Under the pieces are notes generated by a model. The model made no database searches. It worked only from the letters and a program-made list of their open reading frames with translations, and was not told the DNA's origin. A stretch of 64,000 nt of DNA, from assembly GCA_027533425.1 (NCBI GenBank), contig JAPZUD010000006.1:434001-498000 (forward strand), in the 5' to 3' direction. The stretch is from Beijerinckiaceae bacterium. GTDB lineage: Bacteria; Pseudomonadota; Alphaproteobacteria; Rhizobiales; Beijerinckiaceae. The first letter of the stretch is position 1, and each line of letters starts with the position of its first letter. Positions 55,064-63,840 of the stretch are shown piece after piece. The position numbers were made by a program, and so were the translations under genes.

Positions 55064-57729
55064 GCTTGCCCAATTTCAGCCTGAAGAACTACCAAATCCA
55101 GACGCTTGGCGCGCTGCGCAAGTTCCTCGAAAAGACGGTGGAATTCAACGACGCCGATACTGCGTTTTATGCACTCACCAAGCGGCCTTTCTTTCAGCCG
55201 CCAAGCTTGCCCGGCTTGCCCTATGTCTGCCTTCGCATCCCTACAGGCGGCGGCAAGACGATCCTTGCGGCGCATTCCATTGCCGTTGCCGCTGACAGCT
55301 TCCTTCGCACCGACCAACCAATTGTGCTTTGGTTGGTGCCATCGCAGACGATCCGCGATCAAACCTTGGCGAGCCTTCAGGATCGGGCGCACCAGAACCG
55401 CCGCGCCCTTGCGGATCGCTTCGGCGAAAATGTTCGCGTGATGACCGTTGCCGATGCGCTTTACGCTAAGCGCGCCGACTATGACGGCGGTGCGGTGGTG
55501 ATCGTTGCGACGATCCAAGCCTTCCGCGTCGAAGAGACGGAAGGCCGCAAGGTCTATGAAGCCAACGGCGAATTGATGGACCACTTCAGCGGGCTTGCCG
55601 AAGGACTGCGCGACGCATTGGAGATTGGACCTTCAAGCGATCCGATACCGTCCTTGGCGAATGTGATGCGCTTGCGCCGCCCAATGGTGATTGTCGATGA
55701 AGCCCACAATGCGCGCACGGATTTGTCCTTCGACACATTGGCGCGGCTGAAGCCATCGCTGATCATCGAATTCACGGCAACGCCTGTCACGCCGGAAGAA
55801 CACAAGCCTGAAAAGGGCATTTACGCGTCCAACGTGCTGCACCAAGTATCCGCCGCAGAACTCAAGGCAGCGGAAATGATCAAACTGCCCGTGATCCTTC
55901 GCGGGCGAGCCGATCATAACGAAACCATCGGCGATGCCATCGCATGGCTTGATGAACTGACAGAGACGGCAAAGGCAGAAGAGAAGGCCACGGGCGAATT
56001 CATCCGCCCCGTGATGCTGCTTCAATCCGAAGCGAAATCGAAGGACAGGCAGACGCTTCACGCCGAAGAAGTAAAGAAGCTTCTGATTGACGATTTCCGC
56101 GTTCCGGAAGCGGATGTCGTGATCGCGACCGGCGACACGAAAGGGCTTGAAGGCGTCGATCTGTTCGACCGCGATTGCAAGGTGCGCTTCATCATCACGC
56201 AACAGGCGTTGAAGGAAGGTTGGGATTGTTCCTTCGCCTATGTGTTGTGTTCGGTCGCGGAACAGAAATCGCCCCGCGCTGTGGAACAGCTTCTAGGCCG
56301 CGTGCTGCGTTTGCCGCGCGCCTCCCGCAAGAAGCATGAAGACCTGAACCGCGCCTATGCCTTTGCCACCACGACAAGCTTTCAAAACGCAGCGAACACC
56401 TTGCGCGACGGGCTGGTGAACAACGGCTTTGAAAAGGTCGAGGCGCAAGCGCTTGTGCGCGCGGTTCCCGTCATTCCCGGCATGGAAGCAGGCGGATCGG
56501 CCTTTGTCTATGAAGAAGCGCTTCCCGCCGAAATAGACGCCGCGATGTTTAAGACCAACATCGAAATTGCAACGGGCGGACGGGTTCAAGTCGATCTTGA
56601 AACGGGCACCATCCGGGCGCGCGGTGCGCTCACGGACTATGACCGCACGACGATGAAGCTTGCCATGCCGGAAGCGGCACGGGCTATCGATAACCTTGTC
56701 CATAAATCGCGCGGCGCGCGGCTGAAGGTGCCCGACCAGCAAGCCGAACCGATCCGCTTCGCCGTGCCCCAGTTGACCGTGCGGGCGGGGCAAGATCTTG
56801 GCAAAAATGCGTGGCAATTGTTCGACCGGGCGCATTTTCTCGATATCCCCTGGAAGCTTGAGGAAAGCGACGCCGCGCCGATCCTCGATTTCTTCGTGCC
56901 GCCGCGCAATGCCGCCGAAGAAGCGCATATCGATGTGGATGCTGCCCAAAAAGTGAAGGTTGAATTCGTCACCGATTTGCACGAACAGCTTTCCTTGGCG
57001 CTGGCCTTGCGTGGGTGGACCAAGAACGCACTTGTGAACTGGATAGATCGGCGATTGCCCTATTCGTCGCGCCGCGACATTACGCGCGTGTCTTCGACGC
57101 TGTTCATCTCTAAAGCGCTGGACGTGATTTCGACGAAAACCGGTATGACGGTTGAAGCCTTGGCGAGGGCGAATTTCCGGCTTGTCGATGCATTTATGAA
57201 GGTAATTGCCAAGCATCGCGATATTCGCGAAGCCGCCGCTTTTGAACGCGCCCTGTTCCCGCAAAGCGGCCTTGAATTCCAAACCAGTGCCGACGTTGAA
57301 CTTCTGTTCGATGAAAGCCGCTATGGCTATAACCAGCCCTATAAAGGTGGCACAGATTTCAAGAAGCATCTGTTCCGCGTGATCGGCGATCTTGAAGCGA
57401 CCGGCGAAGAACACGAATGCGCCATCGCAATTGAGCGAAATCCCCACATCAAGGCATGGGTGCGCAACACGTCAAAGCAGCCGCATTCGTTTTGGCTGCA
57501 AACATCATCGGACAAGTTCTATCCCGATTTCATCGCCCTGTTGAACGACGGGCGCGTCATGGTGATCGAATACAAGGGCGCACCCTACTTCACCAACGAC
57601 GATTCACGTGAAAAGCGATTAATCGGCGATCTTTGGGCGAATCGATCCGACGGCAAGTGCCTGTTTCTCATGATTGAGAAGAAGGAATTCGCGCGGATTG
57701 ATCGGGTAATCATTGGAGCTTCGAATTGA
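55060..57729 (+). CDS. Type III restriction endonuclease subunit (Res-like helicase-nuclease)
   Basis: An 889-residue superfamily 2 helicase with a C-terminal nuclease. Walker A is RIPTGGGKTILAA, Walker B VIVDEAHNA, motif III FTATPVT and motif VI QLLGRVLRLPRA. The nuclease motif PD...E-x-K is in FYPDFIALLNDGRVMVIEYKG near residue 835. With Mod it would form an ATP-dependent restriction complex. The ATG overlaps the rhuM stop (ATGA). Confidence 0.93.
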   Translation: MSLPNFSLKNYQIQTLGALRKFLEKTVEFNDADTAFYALTKRPFFQPPSLPGLPYVCLRIPTGGGKTILAAHSIAVAADSFLRTDQPIVLWLVPSQTIRDQTLASLQDRAHQNRRALADRFGENVRVMTVADALYAKRADYDGGAVVIVATIQAFRVEETEGRKVYEANGELMDHFSGLAEGLRDALEIGPSSDPIPSLANVMRLRRPMVIVDEAHNARTDLSFDTLARLKPSLIIEFTATPVTPEEHKPEKGIYASNVLHQVSAAELKAAEMIKLPVILRGRADHNETIGDAIAWLDELTETAKAEEKATGEFIRPVMLLQSEAKSKDRQTLHAEEVKKLLIDDFRVPEADVVIATGDTKGLEGVDLFDRDCKVRFIITQQALKEGWDCSFAYVLCSVAEQKSPRAVEQLLGRVLRLPRASRKKHEDLNRAYAFATTTSFQNAANTLRDGLVNNGFEKVEAQALVRAVPVIPGMEAGGSAFVYEEALPAEIDAAMFKTNIEIATGGRVQVDLETGTIRARGALTDYDRTTMKLAMPEAARAIDNLVHKSRGARLKVPDQQAEPIRFAVPQLTVRAGQDLGKNAWQLFDRAHFLDIPWKLEESDAAPILDFFVPPRNAAEEAHIDVDAAQKVKVEFVTDLHEQLSLALALRGWTKNALVNWIDRRLPYSSRRDITRVSSTLFISKALDVISTKTGMTVEALARANFRLVDAFMKVIAKHRDIREAAAFERALFPQSGLEFQTSADVELLFDESRYGYNQPYKGGTDFKKHLFRVIGDLEATGEEHECAIAIERNPHIKAWVRNTSKQPHSFWLQTSSDKFYPDFIALLNDGRVMVIEYKGAPYFTNDDSREKRLIGDLWANRSDGKCLFLMIEKKEFARIDRVIIGASN

Positions 57730-58454
57730 CCGAATCGAAACATTTACTGCGAAGAGCCCATTGCGCAGAGTGCGGTGGCATTCGCAATTGTGACATTCGT
57801 GGCCATCATCAAAAATCAGGTGAAGACGCTGATGGTTATTATCAATATTGGATCGATATATACATATTACAATGTCGAGGCTGTGATAGCTTGTTTGTTC
57901 AAAAAATCGAATCAAATTCAGAAGACGTGAATCAATATTATGATCACGATGGGTCGACAGTATCAGAATTGATTGAGTCAATTACGTATTGGCCATCTAT
58001 ATCAAATCGATTAAAGCCAACGTGGTTTCCAGAGTTACAATTTGAAATAGAAGGTGCTCAAACGCTATTCGAATCAATGAACGAAATGTATGGCGCGTTA
58101 GATGCAGGCTTGCCGCGATTGGCTGTCATTGGAATTAGAACGTCCTTTGATGTGGCATCAGCAATGCTTAGTGTGCCTGAGAACCTATCCTTTGAAAACA
58201 AGATAAAACAATTAGTAAATATTGGAAAACTAACCAATGTAGATCAAGCTCGCCTTACTGTGTTGGTTGATGCTGGCAACGCTTCAGCGCATCGCGGGTG
58301 GAATCCCAAGCCGGACGATCTCAAGTTATTGGCGGAGATTTTGGAGCATTTCGTTGAAAATGTTTTTATCCTTCCTTTGCGGACAAGTCGGCTTGACGCC
58401 CAAGCGGCCAAGCTGAAGCCCAAGGTGCCACCTCGCCCGAAGAAGTCCAAATGA
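57726..58454 (+). CDS. DUF4145 domain-containing protein
   Basis: A 242-residue protein. A zinc-ribbon-like N terminus has CAECGG and CRGCDS. The DUF4145 core follows (LPRLAVIGIRTSFDVASAML, QLVNIGKLTNVDQARLTVLVDAGNASAHRGWNP). DUF4145 is frequently fused to or next to restriction enzymes, with unknown function. The start is TTG overlapping the res stop (TTGA). The first 530 bases or so are much more AT-rich than the genes on both sides. The stop overlaps the next ATG. Confidence 0.85.
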   Translation: MTESKHLLRRAHCAECGGIRNCDIRGHHQKSGEDADGYYQYWIDIYILQCRGCDSLFVQKIESNSEDVNQYYDHDGSTVSELIESITYWPSISNRLKPTWFPELQFEIEGAQTLFESMNEMYGALDAGLPRLAVIGIRTSFDVASAMLSVPENLSFENKIKQLVNIGKLTNVDQARLTVLVDAGNASAHRGWNPKPDDLKLLAEILEHFVENVFILPLRTSRLDAQAAKLKPKVPPRPKKSK

Positions 58455-59677
58455 TTGAACCCGATAAACGAACGAATATCGTTCAAGCGCCAATCTTCCC
58501 CACATATACGGATATCGGCTTTGCGATCCGGTCGCTTGATGGCGAGCCGTTGCGCCGGGTTCGGGACATGATCAATGCTGTTTCGGAACAGACCGGCACC
58601 CCCCAAAGCCCGGTCGATTGGTCCGATCCTGATACATGGATCATGGAACGTCTCACGGGCGATCTTCAGGACTTGGCGCGCAAGGTGTGGGAAGACAGCA
58701 AGAAGACGCTGAACCCGCGCTACCTATATGGCTGCTATCTATTCATCAACCGCTTGAAGCTGTTGGATCAAGACGGCGGCGTCTATCAGCTTGGCGAGCG
58801 CGGGCGGAAGTTCCTTGCCGGTGACGAAGCCGTCCTTCGCGAACTGGACGCGGTGGAAGGCTTGCCGAAACTGCTTTCCCTCATTGCCGAACGTTCGCCC
58901 TGCAAACGCGGCGACATTCTGCCTGCATGGTCCGACTACCTAAAGGCGGTATCGCTGTTCGCGACGCCGAAAACCTTCGCTGACACATTGCGGCGTCGGT
59001 TGCTCAACCTTGCCGAGCGCGGATTGGTGACGCGCGAAGGAAACTTCTACGCCATTACCGAGACCGGCTTATACTGGCTAAAGGGCTTTGCGGGTTCGCC
59101 TGAAAGCGCAGTCGCCGCACCGTCTTCGAAGCGTTCCATCGTAATGGAAGCCGCCATTTCCCAAAAGGACGAAGAGTTGAAAGCCTTCAAAGCGCGTCTG
59201 ATGGCGCTTGAAGCGGTTCAGTTCGAACACTTCGTCAAAGAGCTTTTGGATGCGATGGACTACGAAGATGTCCGCGTCACCAAGCGCAGCCATGACAAGG
59301 GCGTTGATGTTGTCGCCAATGTGCATGTCGGTATTACCGAAATCGTCGAAATGGTTCAGGTGAAGCGGACGGAAAACACGATTGTTCGCGAAATCGTTGA
59401 TAAATTGCGCGGCGCGCTGCCCTATCACAAGGCCATTCGTGGTTCGATCATCACGTTGGGCAAGTTCGCCAAAGGCGCGATTGACGGCGCGTTACACAAC
59501 CCACCGATCACGCTTGTTGATGGCGAGCGCTTCCTGAAACTGTGTATCAAGCACCAAGTCGGGATCAAGCGCAGCGCCGTTGAAATCTACGAAATAGATG
59601 AAGCCTTCTTCGCCCAAAAATTCGGGATGGTGGAAGACGAAGAGATTGTGCCTGCGCCTAATGAGTCTGACGAGTGA
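58451..59677 (+). CDS. Mrr-like restriction endonuclease with winged-helix N terminus
   Basis: A 408-residue protein. The N-terminal half looks like tandem winged helices (YLYGCYLFINRLKLLDQDGGVYQLGERGRKFL; LLNLAERGLVTREGNFYAITETG). Then comes an Mrr-type nuclease: FEHFVKELLDAMDYEDVRVT, catalytic Asp in HDKGVDVVANV and Q-x-K in EMVQVKRTEN. Mrr enzymes normally cleave methylated DNA, so the presence of a methyltransferase in the same operon is noteworthy. The ATG overlaps the DUF4145 stop (ATGA). Confidence 0.88.
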   Translation: MIEPDKRTNIVQAPIFPTYTDIGFAIRSLDGEPLRRVRDMINAVSEQTGTPQSPVDWSDPDTWIMERLTGDLQDLARKVWEDSKKTLNPRYLYGCYLFINRLKLLDQDGGVYQLGERGRKFLAGDEAVLRELDAVEGLPKLLSLIAERSPCKRGDILPAWSDYLKAVSLFATPKTFADTLRRRLLNLAERGLVTREGNFYAITETGLYWLKGFAGSPESAVAAPSSKRSIVMEAAISQKDEELKAFKARLMALEAVQFEHFVKELLDAMDYEDVRVTKRSHDKGVDVVANVHVGITEIVEMVQVKRTENTIVREIVDKLRGALPYHKAIRGSIITLGKFAKGAIDGALHNPPITLVDGERFLKLCIKHQVGIKRSAVEIYEIDEAFFAQKFGMVEDEEIVPAPNESDE

Positions 59678-59788
59678 AATGGAAGCCAAGAAGGCACTCT
59701 TCTCACTCTTGATCTCGATAAACAGAGCATTGCTGTAGTTGCAGTGTCTGGAGGCATCTTGGCTCCAACCATGCTCATTAGGCTTGCA

Positions 59789-59971
59789 ATGACATCGGAA
59801 AGCCCGCGCCGCAGGCGTGTAGGTTATTTCGCGCTAAGCGGGCTCTGTTTTTTGTTTTTCGCTGGCTGTTTCTATTTGGGCGTGACGGGCGAGAACCGGG
59901 CCGGGATCACTTGGACGAGCATTGCCGCTTGCTGCACCTATTGGGCATCGAAAAGAGCGCGCATTCAATAG
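59789..59971 (+). CDS. Possible small membrane protein
   Basis: A 60-residue open frame, MTSESPRRRRVGYFALSGLC and onwards, with a basic N terminus and two hydrophobic segments (VGYFALSGLCFLFFAGCFYLGV; AGITWTSIAACCTYWA). There is no strong ribosome binding site and no known family. The surrounding 59678-60161 holds no other gene candidate. Confidence 0.35.
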   Translation: MTSESPRRRRVGYFALSGLCFLFFAGCFYLGVTGENRAGITWTSIAACCTYWASKRARIQ

Positions 59972-60161
59972 CGCTCTCCACTTAGTGAAGCCTCGCGCAG
60001 TGTCGCGCTTAAACTTTTTGTCAGAACGTCCGCCCAACGGCACATAAGCCGGTGTGTGGCACCAGTTTCCCGATTTCAGCTATTGAATCTTTGCCGCTTG
60101 AGCACATCGAATATGCTGGCTAGCTTTGATCAAGGCAGATACCGGCGAAGCGGAGAAACAA

Positions 60162-60725
60162 GTGCGGGCCTTTATTGTTTTGATTGTTACTGCTTTTTTC
60201 ACGCAGCCATCGGTGGCGGTGGTAATCGACTCATCAAAGTGTGTTGTCATTTTCAATGGTGATGATCGTCTCAAATGTTTCGACGAGGCGGTCAAATTCA
60301 CCATTGAGAATGGCCCTCCCACCATCACGCCACCAAAGGCAAGCGAACCAGCGGCATCGACAGCCGCGCCGCAGGATTTCAAGGTCGTTGATCCGAATGA
60401 CATTCGTAACACGCCGACAAAGTGGCAGGGGCGCCCAATTCAATTTAACAACGTTCGTGTTTATTGGGTCAGCGACACTGACGTGCGTATTCTTACAAAC
60501 ATAAACCTTACACTTTTTGCCGTGAAGGTGGTTGGCCCGCCAGAGGCGATACAGTTTTATAAATCGAATTGTGAAACAGAGCGCGAAGCTACAAGCCAAA
60601 AATGTCGAGCATCTGTTCGCTTTACGTATCTCAAGCATGGCGAAGATACGCCTTCCGGCCTGATGAAGCGAACTGTGCTGATTTCGAATGATGTTACATT
60701 TGTTAGGAGCCAAGGGCGGCGCTAG
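60162..60725 (+). CDS. Hypothetical secreted protein
   Basis: A 187-residue protein starting at a GTG with GGAG seven bases upstream. A signal peptide (MRAFIVLIVTAFFTQPSVAV) is followed by a Cys-containing segment, a Pro/Ala-rich linker (about 65-85) and a mainly beta domain (GRPIQFNNVRVYWVSDTDVRI). Four Cys in the mature part could form disulfides. A longer TTG start (60126) would mask the signal peptide. It is followed directly by a terminator. No family recognised. Confidence 0.7.
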   Translation: MRAFIVLIVTAFFTQPSVAVVIDSSKCVVIFNGDDRLKCFDEAVKFTIENGPPTITPPKASEPAASTAAPQDFKVVDPNDIRNTPTKWQGRPIQFNNVRVYWVSDTDVRILTNINLTLFAVKVVGPPEAIQFYKSNCETEREATSQKCRASVRFTYLKHGEDTPSGLMKRTVLISNDVTFVRSQGRR

Positions 60726-60748
60726 CCCGGCGCATTGCCGGGCTTTTT
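60724..60748 (+). terminator. Rho-independent terminator
   Basis: AGCCCGGC / GCCGGGCT forms an eight-base-pair stem with a GCATT loop followed by TTTT. It starts at the very end of the secreted-protein gene. Confidence 0.92.
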
Positions 60749-60770
60749 CGTCTCCGCGCAGCAGCTGGGT

Positions 60771-61175
60771 TCAGGCGCGACCGCTATGGAGCAACAAGAC
60801 GCCTGCGGCTGCGATCTGTTCCGGGCTCTTCCCATCTTCGGTAGCTAGACGCTTTAGCCCAATGTGAATGGACGCCAGCGACGCGCCCGTCGTGATAGCA
60901 GGCTCCAGATTGACAATCAGCCCGACCCTTTCTGCCAATCGCTGGCTTTCCATTATCCGCAAAATGCGCTTTCGCTCATTCGCCACGGCCGTGCATACGC
61001 CAACTGGCAGCGGGGCTGGCTCATTCTCTACGGCCAGCAAAAGCCCAAGCCTCGCCGCACGCCGGACGGCGGCGCGGGGCCGCTGGGTTCGGGCCTCTGG
61101 GTTCGGAATATTCACTCCGGGTTCGTGATGATGGCTGTTGTCTGTTGCGGATCGTCCAAGTTGCTTATCGGTCAT
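60771..61175 (-). CDS. Hypothetical protein
   Basis: A 134-residue protein. The N-terminal 45 residues are polar with His and Pro; the rest is helical (ILRIMESQRLAERVGLIVNLEPAITTGASLASIHIGLKRLATED). GAGG lies before the ATG. It is the last of several minus-strand genes of a presumed mobile element and convergent with the secreted-protein gene. No family recognised. Confidence 0.6.
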   Translation of the reverse strand: MTDKQLGRSATDNSHHHEPGVNIPNPEARTQRPRAAVRRAARLGLLLAVENEPAPLPVGVCTAVANERKRILRIMESQRLAERVGLIVNLEPAITTGASLASIHIGLKRLATEDGKSPEQIAAAGVLLLHSGRA

Positions 61176-61301
61176 CTAGAGCCTCTGTTGGTTTGATTTG
61201 TATAGACATTTCGAACCCATCGAAAAAATTGATTCCGAGGGGTAGCACGCGGGCGGCGTTACCCGCATCTGCCGGCGGGGGGCTCCTAGGACCCAATTCC
61301 T

Positions 61302-61410
61302 ATACCCCCCGGGGGTATGTGGGCCATCCCCCGGCCACCCCCATGCCCCTAGGGGGGCAGCGCAGGCTGCTGGCTGGCTTCGCGGATGCGGCGGCGTAGC
61401 TAGCCGCCGC
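61302..61410. repeat. Cluster of GC-rich palindromes
   Basis: Three perfect inverted repeats are close together: ATACCCCC-C-GGGGGTAT (61302-61318), CCCCTAGGGG (61346-61355) and GCGGCGGC-7-GCCGCCGC (61388-61410). They lie in a gene-free gap of 260 bases. None has a T-run, so simple termination is unlikely. Confidence 0.6.
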
Positions 61411-61435
61411 ACCTTGCCGGGCGCTGGCGGCGTTC

Positions 61436-61984
61436 TTATGCGGCCTTGCCTTGGGCAAGGAAGGCTTCGATTTCACTATCGGGTGCCAGCACCACGGCCG
61501 GCATCGCAGAAGCACGCCTCTGAATATTGATCCCCTCGGCTTCACTTTGCCTTATGAGCGACTCTTCTGTGGCCTCCAGCATGACGAGTTCGACTTCCTT
61601 GGCGGCGAGGGCGGCCTTGGCCTCGATAGCCGAAAGCCGGAAAGCCGGATCAGCAGCCGACGCTTCGGCTTCACCTTCCTTGGCCAGCAGATCGACCAAA
61701 GATTTGGGGTTCATAACCGCCAGCAGTTCCGCCCCCGAGAGCCGGGCCAACCATTCTGCCGCTCGGCCAGCCCGGTAGTTCTCGTGGCTCGCCCCGCATG
61801 CGCCGAGGTTGATACGCGCAAGGGCTTCGTCTCGAATTGCGTTCACTTCGATTTCGGCACGAGCCTTGATTTCGCTAGCCGGCGGGAAGGGGTCGGCCAA
61901 ATTCGCCACCACTTCCGAAGCTGCGCTGATCCGCCCGCGAAGGTCATCTACTTGGGCGCCTAGAGCTTTAATGTTGAATGCCAT
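61436..61984 (-). CDS. Hypothetical coiled-coil protein
   Basis: A 182-residue, Ala/Glu-rich helical protein, MAFNIKALGAQVDDLRGRIS and onwards, with coiled-coil potential at about 5-55 and 110-150 and an alpha-helical middle (RAAEWLARLSGAELLAVMNPKSLVDLLAKEG). AAAGGA precedes the ATG. The gene is 14 bases after the next coiled-coil gene on the minus strand. It may be an accessory protein of a phage or integrative element; no family recognised. Confidence 0.7.
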   Translation of the reverse strand: MAFNIKALGAQVDDLRGRISAASEVVANLADPFPPASEIKARAEIEVNAIRDEALARINLGACGASHENYRAGRAAEWLARLSGAELLAVMNPKSLVDLLAKEGEAEASAADPAFRLSAIEAKAALAAKEVELVMLEATEESLIRQSEAEGINIQRRASAMPAVVLAPDSEIEAFLAQGKAA

Positions 61985-61998
61985 TGTCAGGATTCCTT

Positions 61999-62379
61999 TC
62001 AGATTTTCAGGCCGCGTGAAGCGGCGTAGTCGCGGCAATTATTGGCCAGCCGCATTGCTTCTGCGGCGATGGATTGCCGGGCGGAATAGGCCGCTTGCGC
62101 CGATTGGCATTCATCCAGTGCGGCTTGGTAAGCCGCCTGCGCTGACGTGATCGCAGCCTCGTGGCGATCGCGCTCGCTCTGTTCCACGTCTGAATCGAGG
62201 TAGCGCGGCCGGGCGGCCTTTTGAGTTCGAACCGCATCCAGTTCGTGCAGTAGGTCTTTGGCGTCGGCCTGCCGGTGTTTCAGCTTTTCATGCGCCGTCT
62301 TCACAGCGGAATTGGCCGCGTCGCCCTGCTCCAGCAAGGCACCCAGTCGGTGCCGGTCTATCGAAAACTTAGGTTCCAT
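61999..62379 (-). CDS. Hypothetical coiled-coil protein
   Basis: A 126-residue, highly charged helical protein, MEPKFSIDRHRLGALLEQGD and onwards, predicted as one long coiled coil (AHEKLKHRQADAKDLLHELDAV; AAITSAQAAYQAALDECQSAQAAY). It lies immediately before the other coiled-coil gene, probably in one transcript. No known domain. Confidence 0.68.
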   Translation of the reverse strand: MEPKFSIDRHRLGALLEQGDAANSAVKTAHEKLKHRQADAKDLLHELDAVRTQKAARPRYLDSDVEQSERDRHEAAITSAQAAYQAALDECQSAQAAYSARQSIAAEAMRLANNCRDYAASRGLKI

Positions 62380-62526
62380 ATTCGTTACCCCATGGCTGTG
62401 GTGGTTGTTGCTTGCCGTGCCGGTCGCCTCAGCGGCCGGCGGTCGGACTCCTTCGGATGGATAGGGCCGCCATGAAGGTCAGCGCTTCCCCTCGGTCAGC
62501 ATCCCAAAATCCGGCTCTGTTGCCGC

Positions 62527-62613
62527 CGGGACAGATCGGGACAAACCGGGACATGTCCCGAGTTGTCGGGGGACAGGACGGGACAGGGAGACTAGAAGTC
62601 TCCTGTCCTGTCC
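62527..62613. repeat. Iteron-like CGGGACA repeats and large hairpin
   Basis: CGGGACA occurs at 62527-62533, 62537-62543 and 62547-62553, exactly ten bases apart. The third copy joins an inverted copy to make the 14-base palindrome at 62547-62560. Further copies lie in a hairpin at 62576-62613 whose core GGAGACT-AGA-AGTCTCC is perfect and extends to about 17 pairs with one bulge and a G-T pair. It lies just downstream of the RepA-like gene. Confidence 0.7.
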
Positions 62614-62631
62614 CGCTCCCGTGTCCCGCTG

Positions 62632-63840
62632 TCAGACCAGCCATACCCACGCCTCCCCTTCGTCTTTGAACCCGATTGCTCCTTGAAGCTGTCCGTCTGT
62701 CAGTGCGCGCTGGAACGCCTTTTTCTTGGACTCTGCGCGCTTGGCTTCAGTGTCCCCGTCAGCCGGGTATCGCTGGTAAAACTCACGGCGCAGAACTTCG
62801 CGAGGAACGGCTGTAAATTCATGGCCGTTGAGCCCATGCGGCCGGACTGGTTCGCCGCTATCGGCAACCACAGCGCGAAAAGCCTGAAGCAAGATAGTTA
62901 CCGGCTTAGAGAGCGGGCGCTTGGGCTTGACCGGTTCCAGCGACGCTTCACCCGGCACGATAAAGGCGCTCAAAACCGGCTCGCCGTCTTCGTCCTTGCC
63001 AACCTCAATCGAGCAAAGGTCGAATCCTGCGTTCCAGCCAGTTTCGAGCCAGCGGCTCTTGGTCATTGCCACACGCCGGCCGCTCACTTTGCCCGTGGCG
63101 GCCTCGCGCTCGGCGAGCACAGCGAGAATGGCATCTGCGCTCGCAGTGTAGGCGGAACTGCCCCGAATTCCCGTGTCAGCGTCCTTCCCATAGTGCGCGA
63201 CGATTAGAGCAAGGGCACCGGCCGCTTCAGCCATTTTTTGGAGTATCGCCATTTCTTGAGTGGCCACCCCATCGGCGTTTTTGTCCTCACCGGTGGCGAA
63301 GGCTGCGCTCAATGTGTCAATAACCAACAGCCGGAGCGGAATTCCGAAGCGGTCGCGCATGTCGGCCGAAACCTCAACAATCTTGGCAGTTACGGCCTTC
63401 TGAACCTCTGGAGCCTTAAGGCTGCCCGGCAGAGCCATCCATGCAATTGGCAGCCCTTCGCCAAGGGGCTCTTCCGCCAGCTTGCCTAGCCGAATGGCTT
63501 CAAGCCGCTCGGCAATGGTGCCTAAGCCCTCCGCAAGCAGGAAAAGGCTGCCGCCGCGATCGCGGACTTTGTGGCCAAAGAAATCATCGCCGGTTGCGAG
63601 GCAAGAGGCCAGTTCAAGGGCCAAAAATGTTTTGCCCGCCCCAGATTGCCCGGCAAGAACGGCAAGACCGTTGCGGGGTAGCAAGCCCTTGACCAATTCA
63701 CGGCGAACAGGTGTGGCCTCGCCATGCCAATGGATTTTGACTGGCGGGACGGGCTTTTGCGCGAAAGCCGGCCCGCTCGGCTCGCCAAGCGTGCCGAAAG
63801 ATTCATCGTGGAACCGGGCTGCATCGGCCATCGCGATCAC
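62632..63840 (-). CDS. AAA family ATPase, RepA/DnaB-like
   Basis: A 402-residue RecA-fold ATPase of the plasmid RepA / mobile-element helicase type. Walker A is LAGQSGAGKTFLALELA, Walker B LRLLVIDTLSAAF, followed by the sensor-like ALALIVAHYGKD and GIRGSSAYTASADAILAV. The C-terminal 120 residues (VTILLQAFRAVVADSGEPVRP) look like a winged helix. It probably acts in replication of the element. The start is GTG overlapping the upstream gene's stop (GTGA); an ATG lies nine bases further. Confidence 0.85.
   Translation of the reverse strand: MIAMADAARFHDESFGTLGEPSGPAFAQKPVPPVKIHWHGEATPVRRELVKGLLPRNGLAVLAGQSGAGKTFLALELASCLATGDDFFGHKVRDRGGSLFLLAEGLGTIAERLEAIRLGKLAEEPLGEGLPIAWMALPGSLKAPEVQKAVTAKIVEVSADMRDRFGIPLRLLVIDTLSAAFATGEDKNADGVATQEMAILQKMAEAAGALALIVAHYGKDADTGIRGSSAYTASADAILAVLAEREAATGKVSGRRVAMTKSRWLETGWNAGFDLCSIEVGKDEDGEPVLSAFIVPGEASLEPVKPKRPLSKPVTILLQAFRAVVADSGEPVRPHGLNGHEFTAVPREVLRREFYQRYPADGDTEAKRAESKKKAFQRALTDGQLQGAIGFKDEGEAWVWLV

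Noticed and set aside
62527-62613. CRISPR array
   Set aside because: The repeats are 7 bases with 3-base gaps and inverted copies, far from CRISPR geometry, and no cas genes are present.
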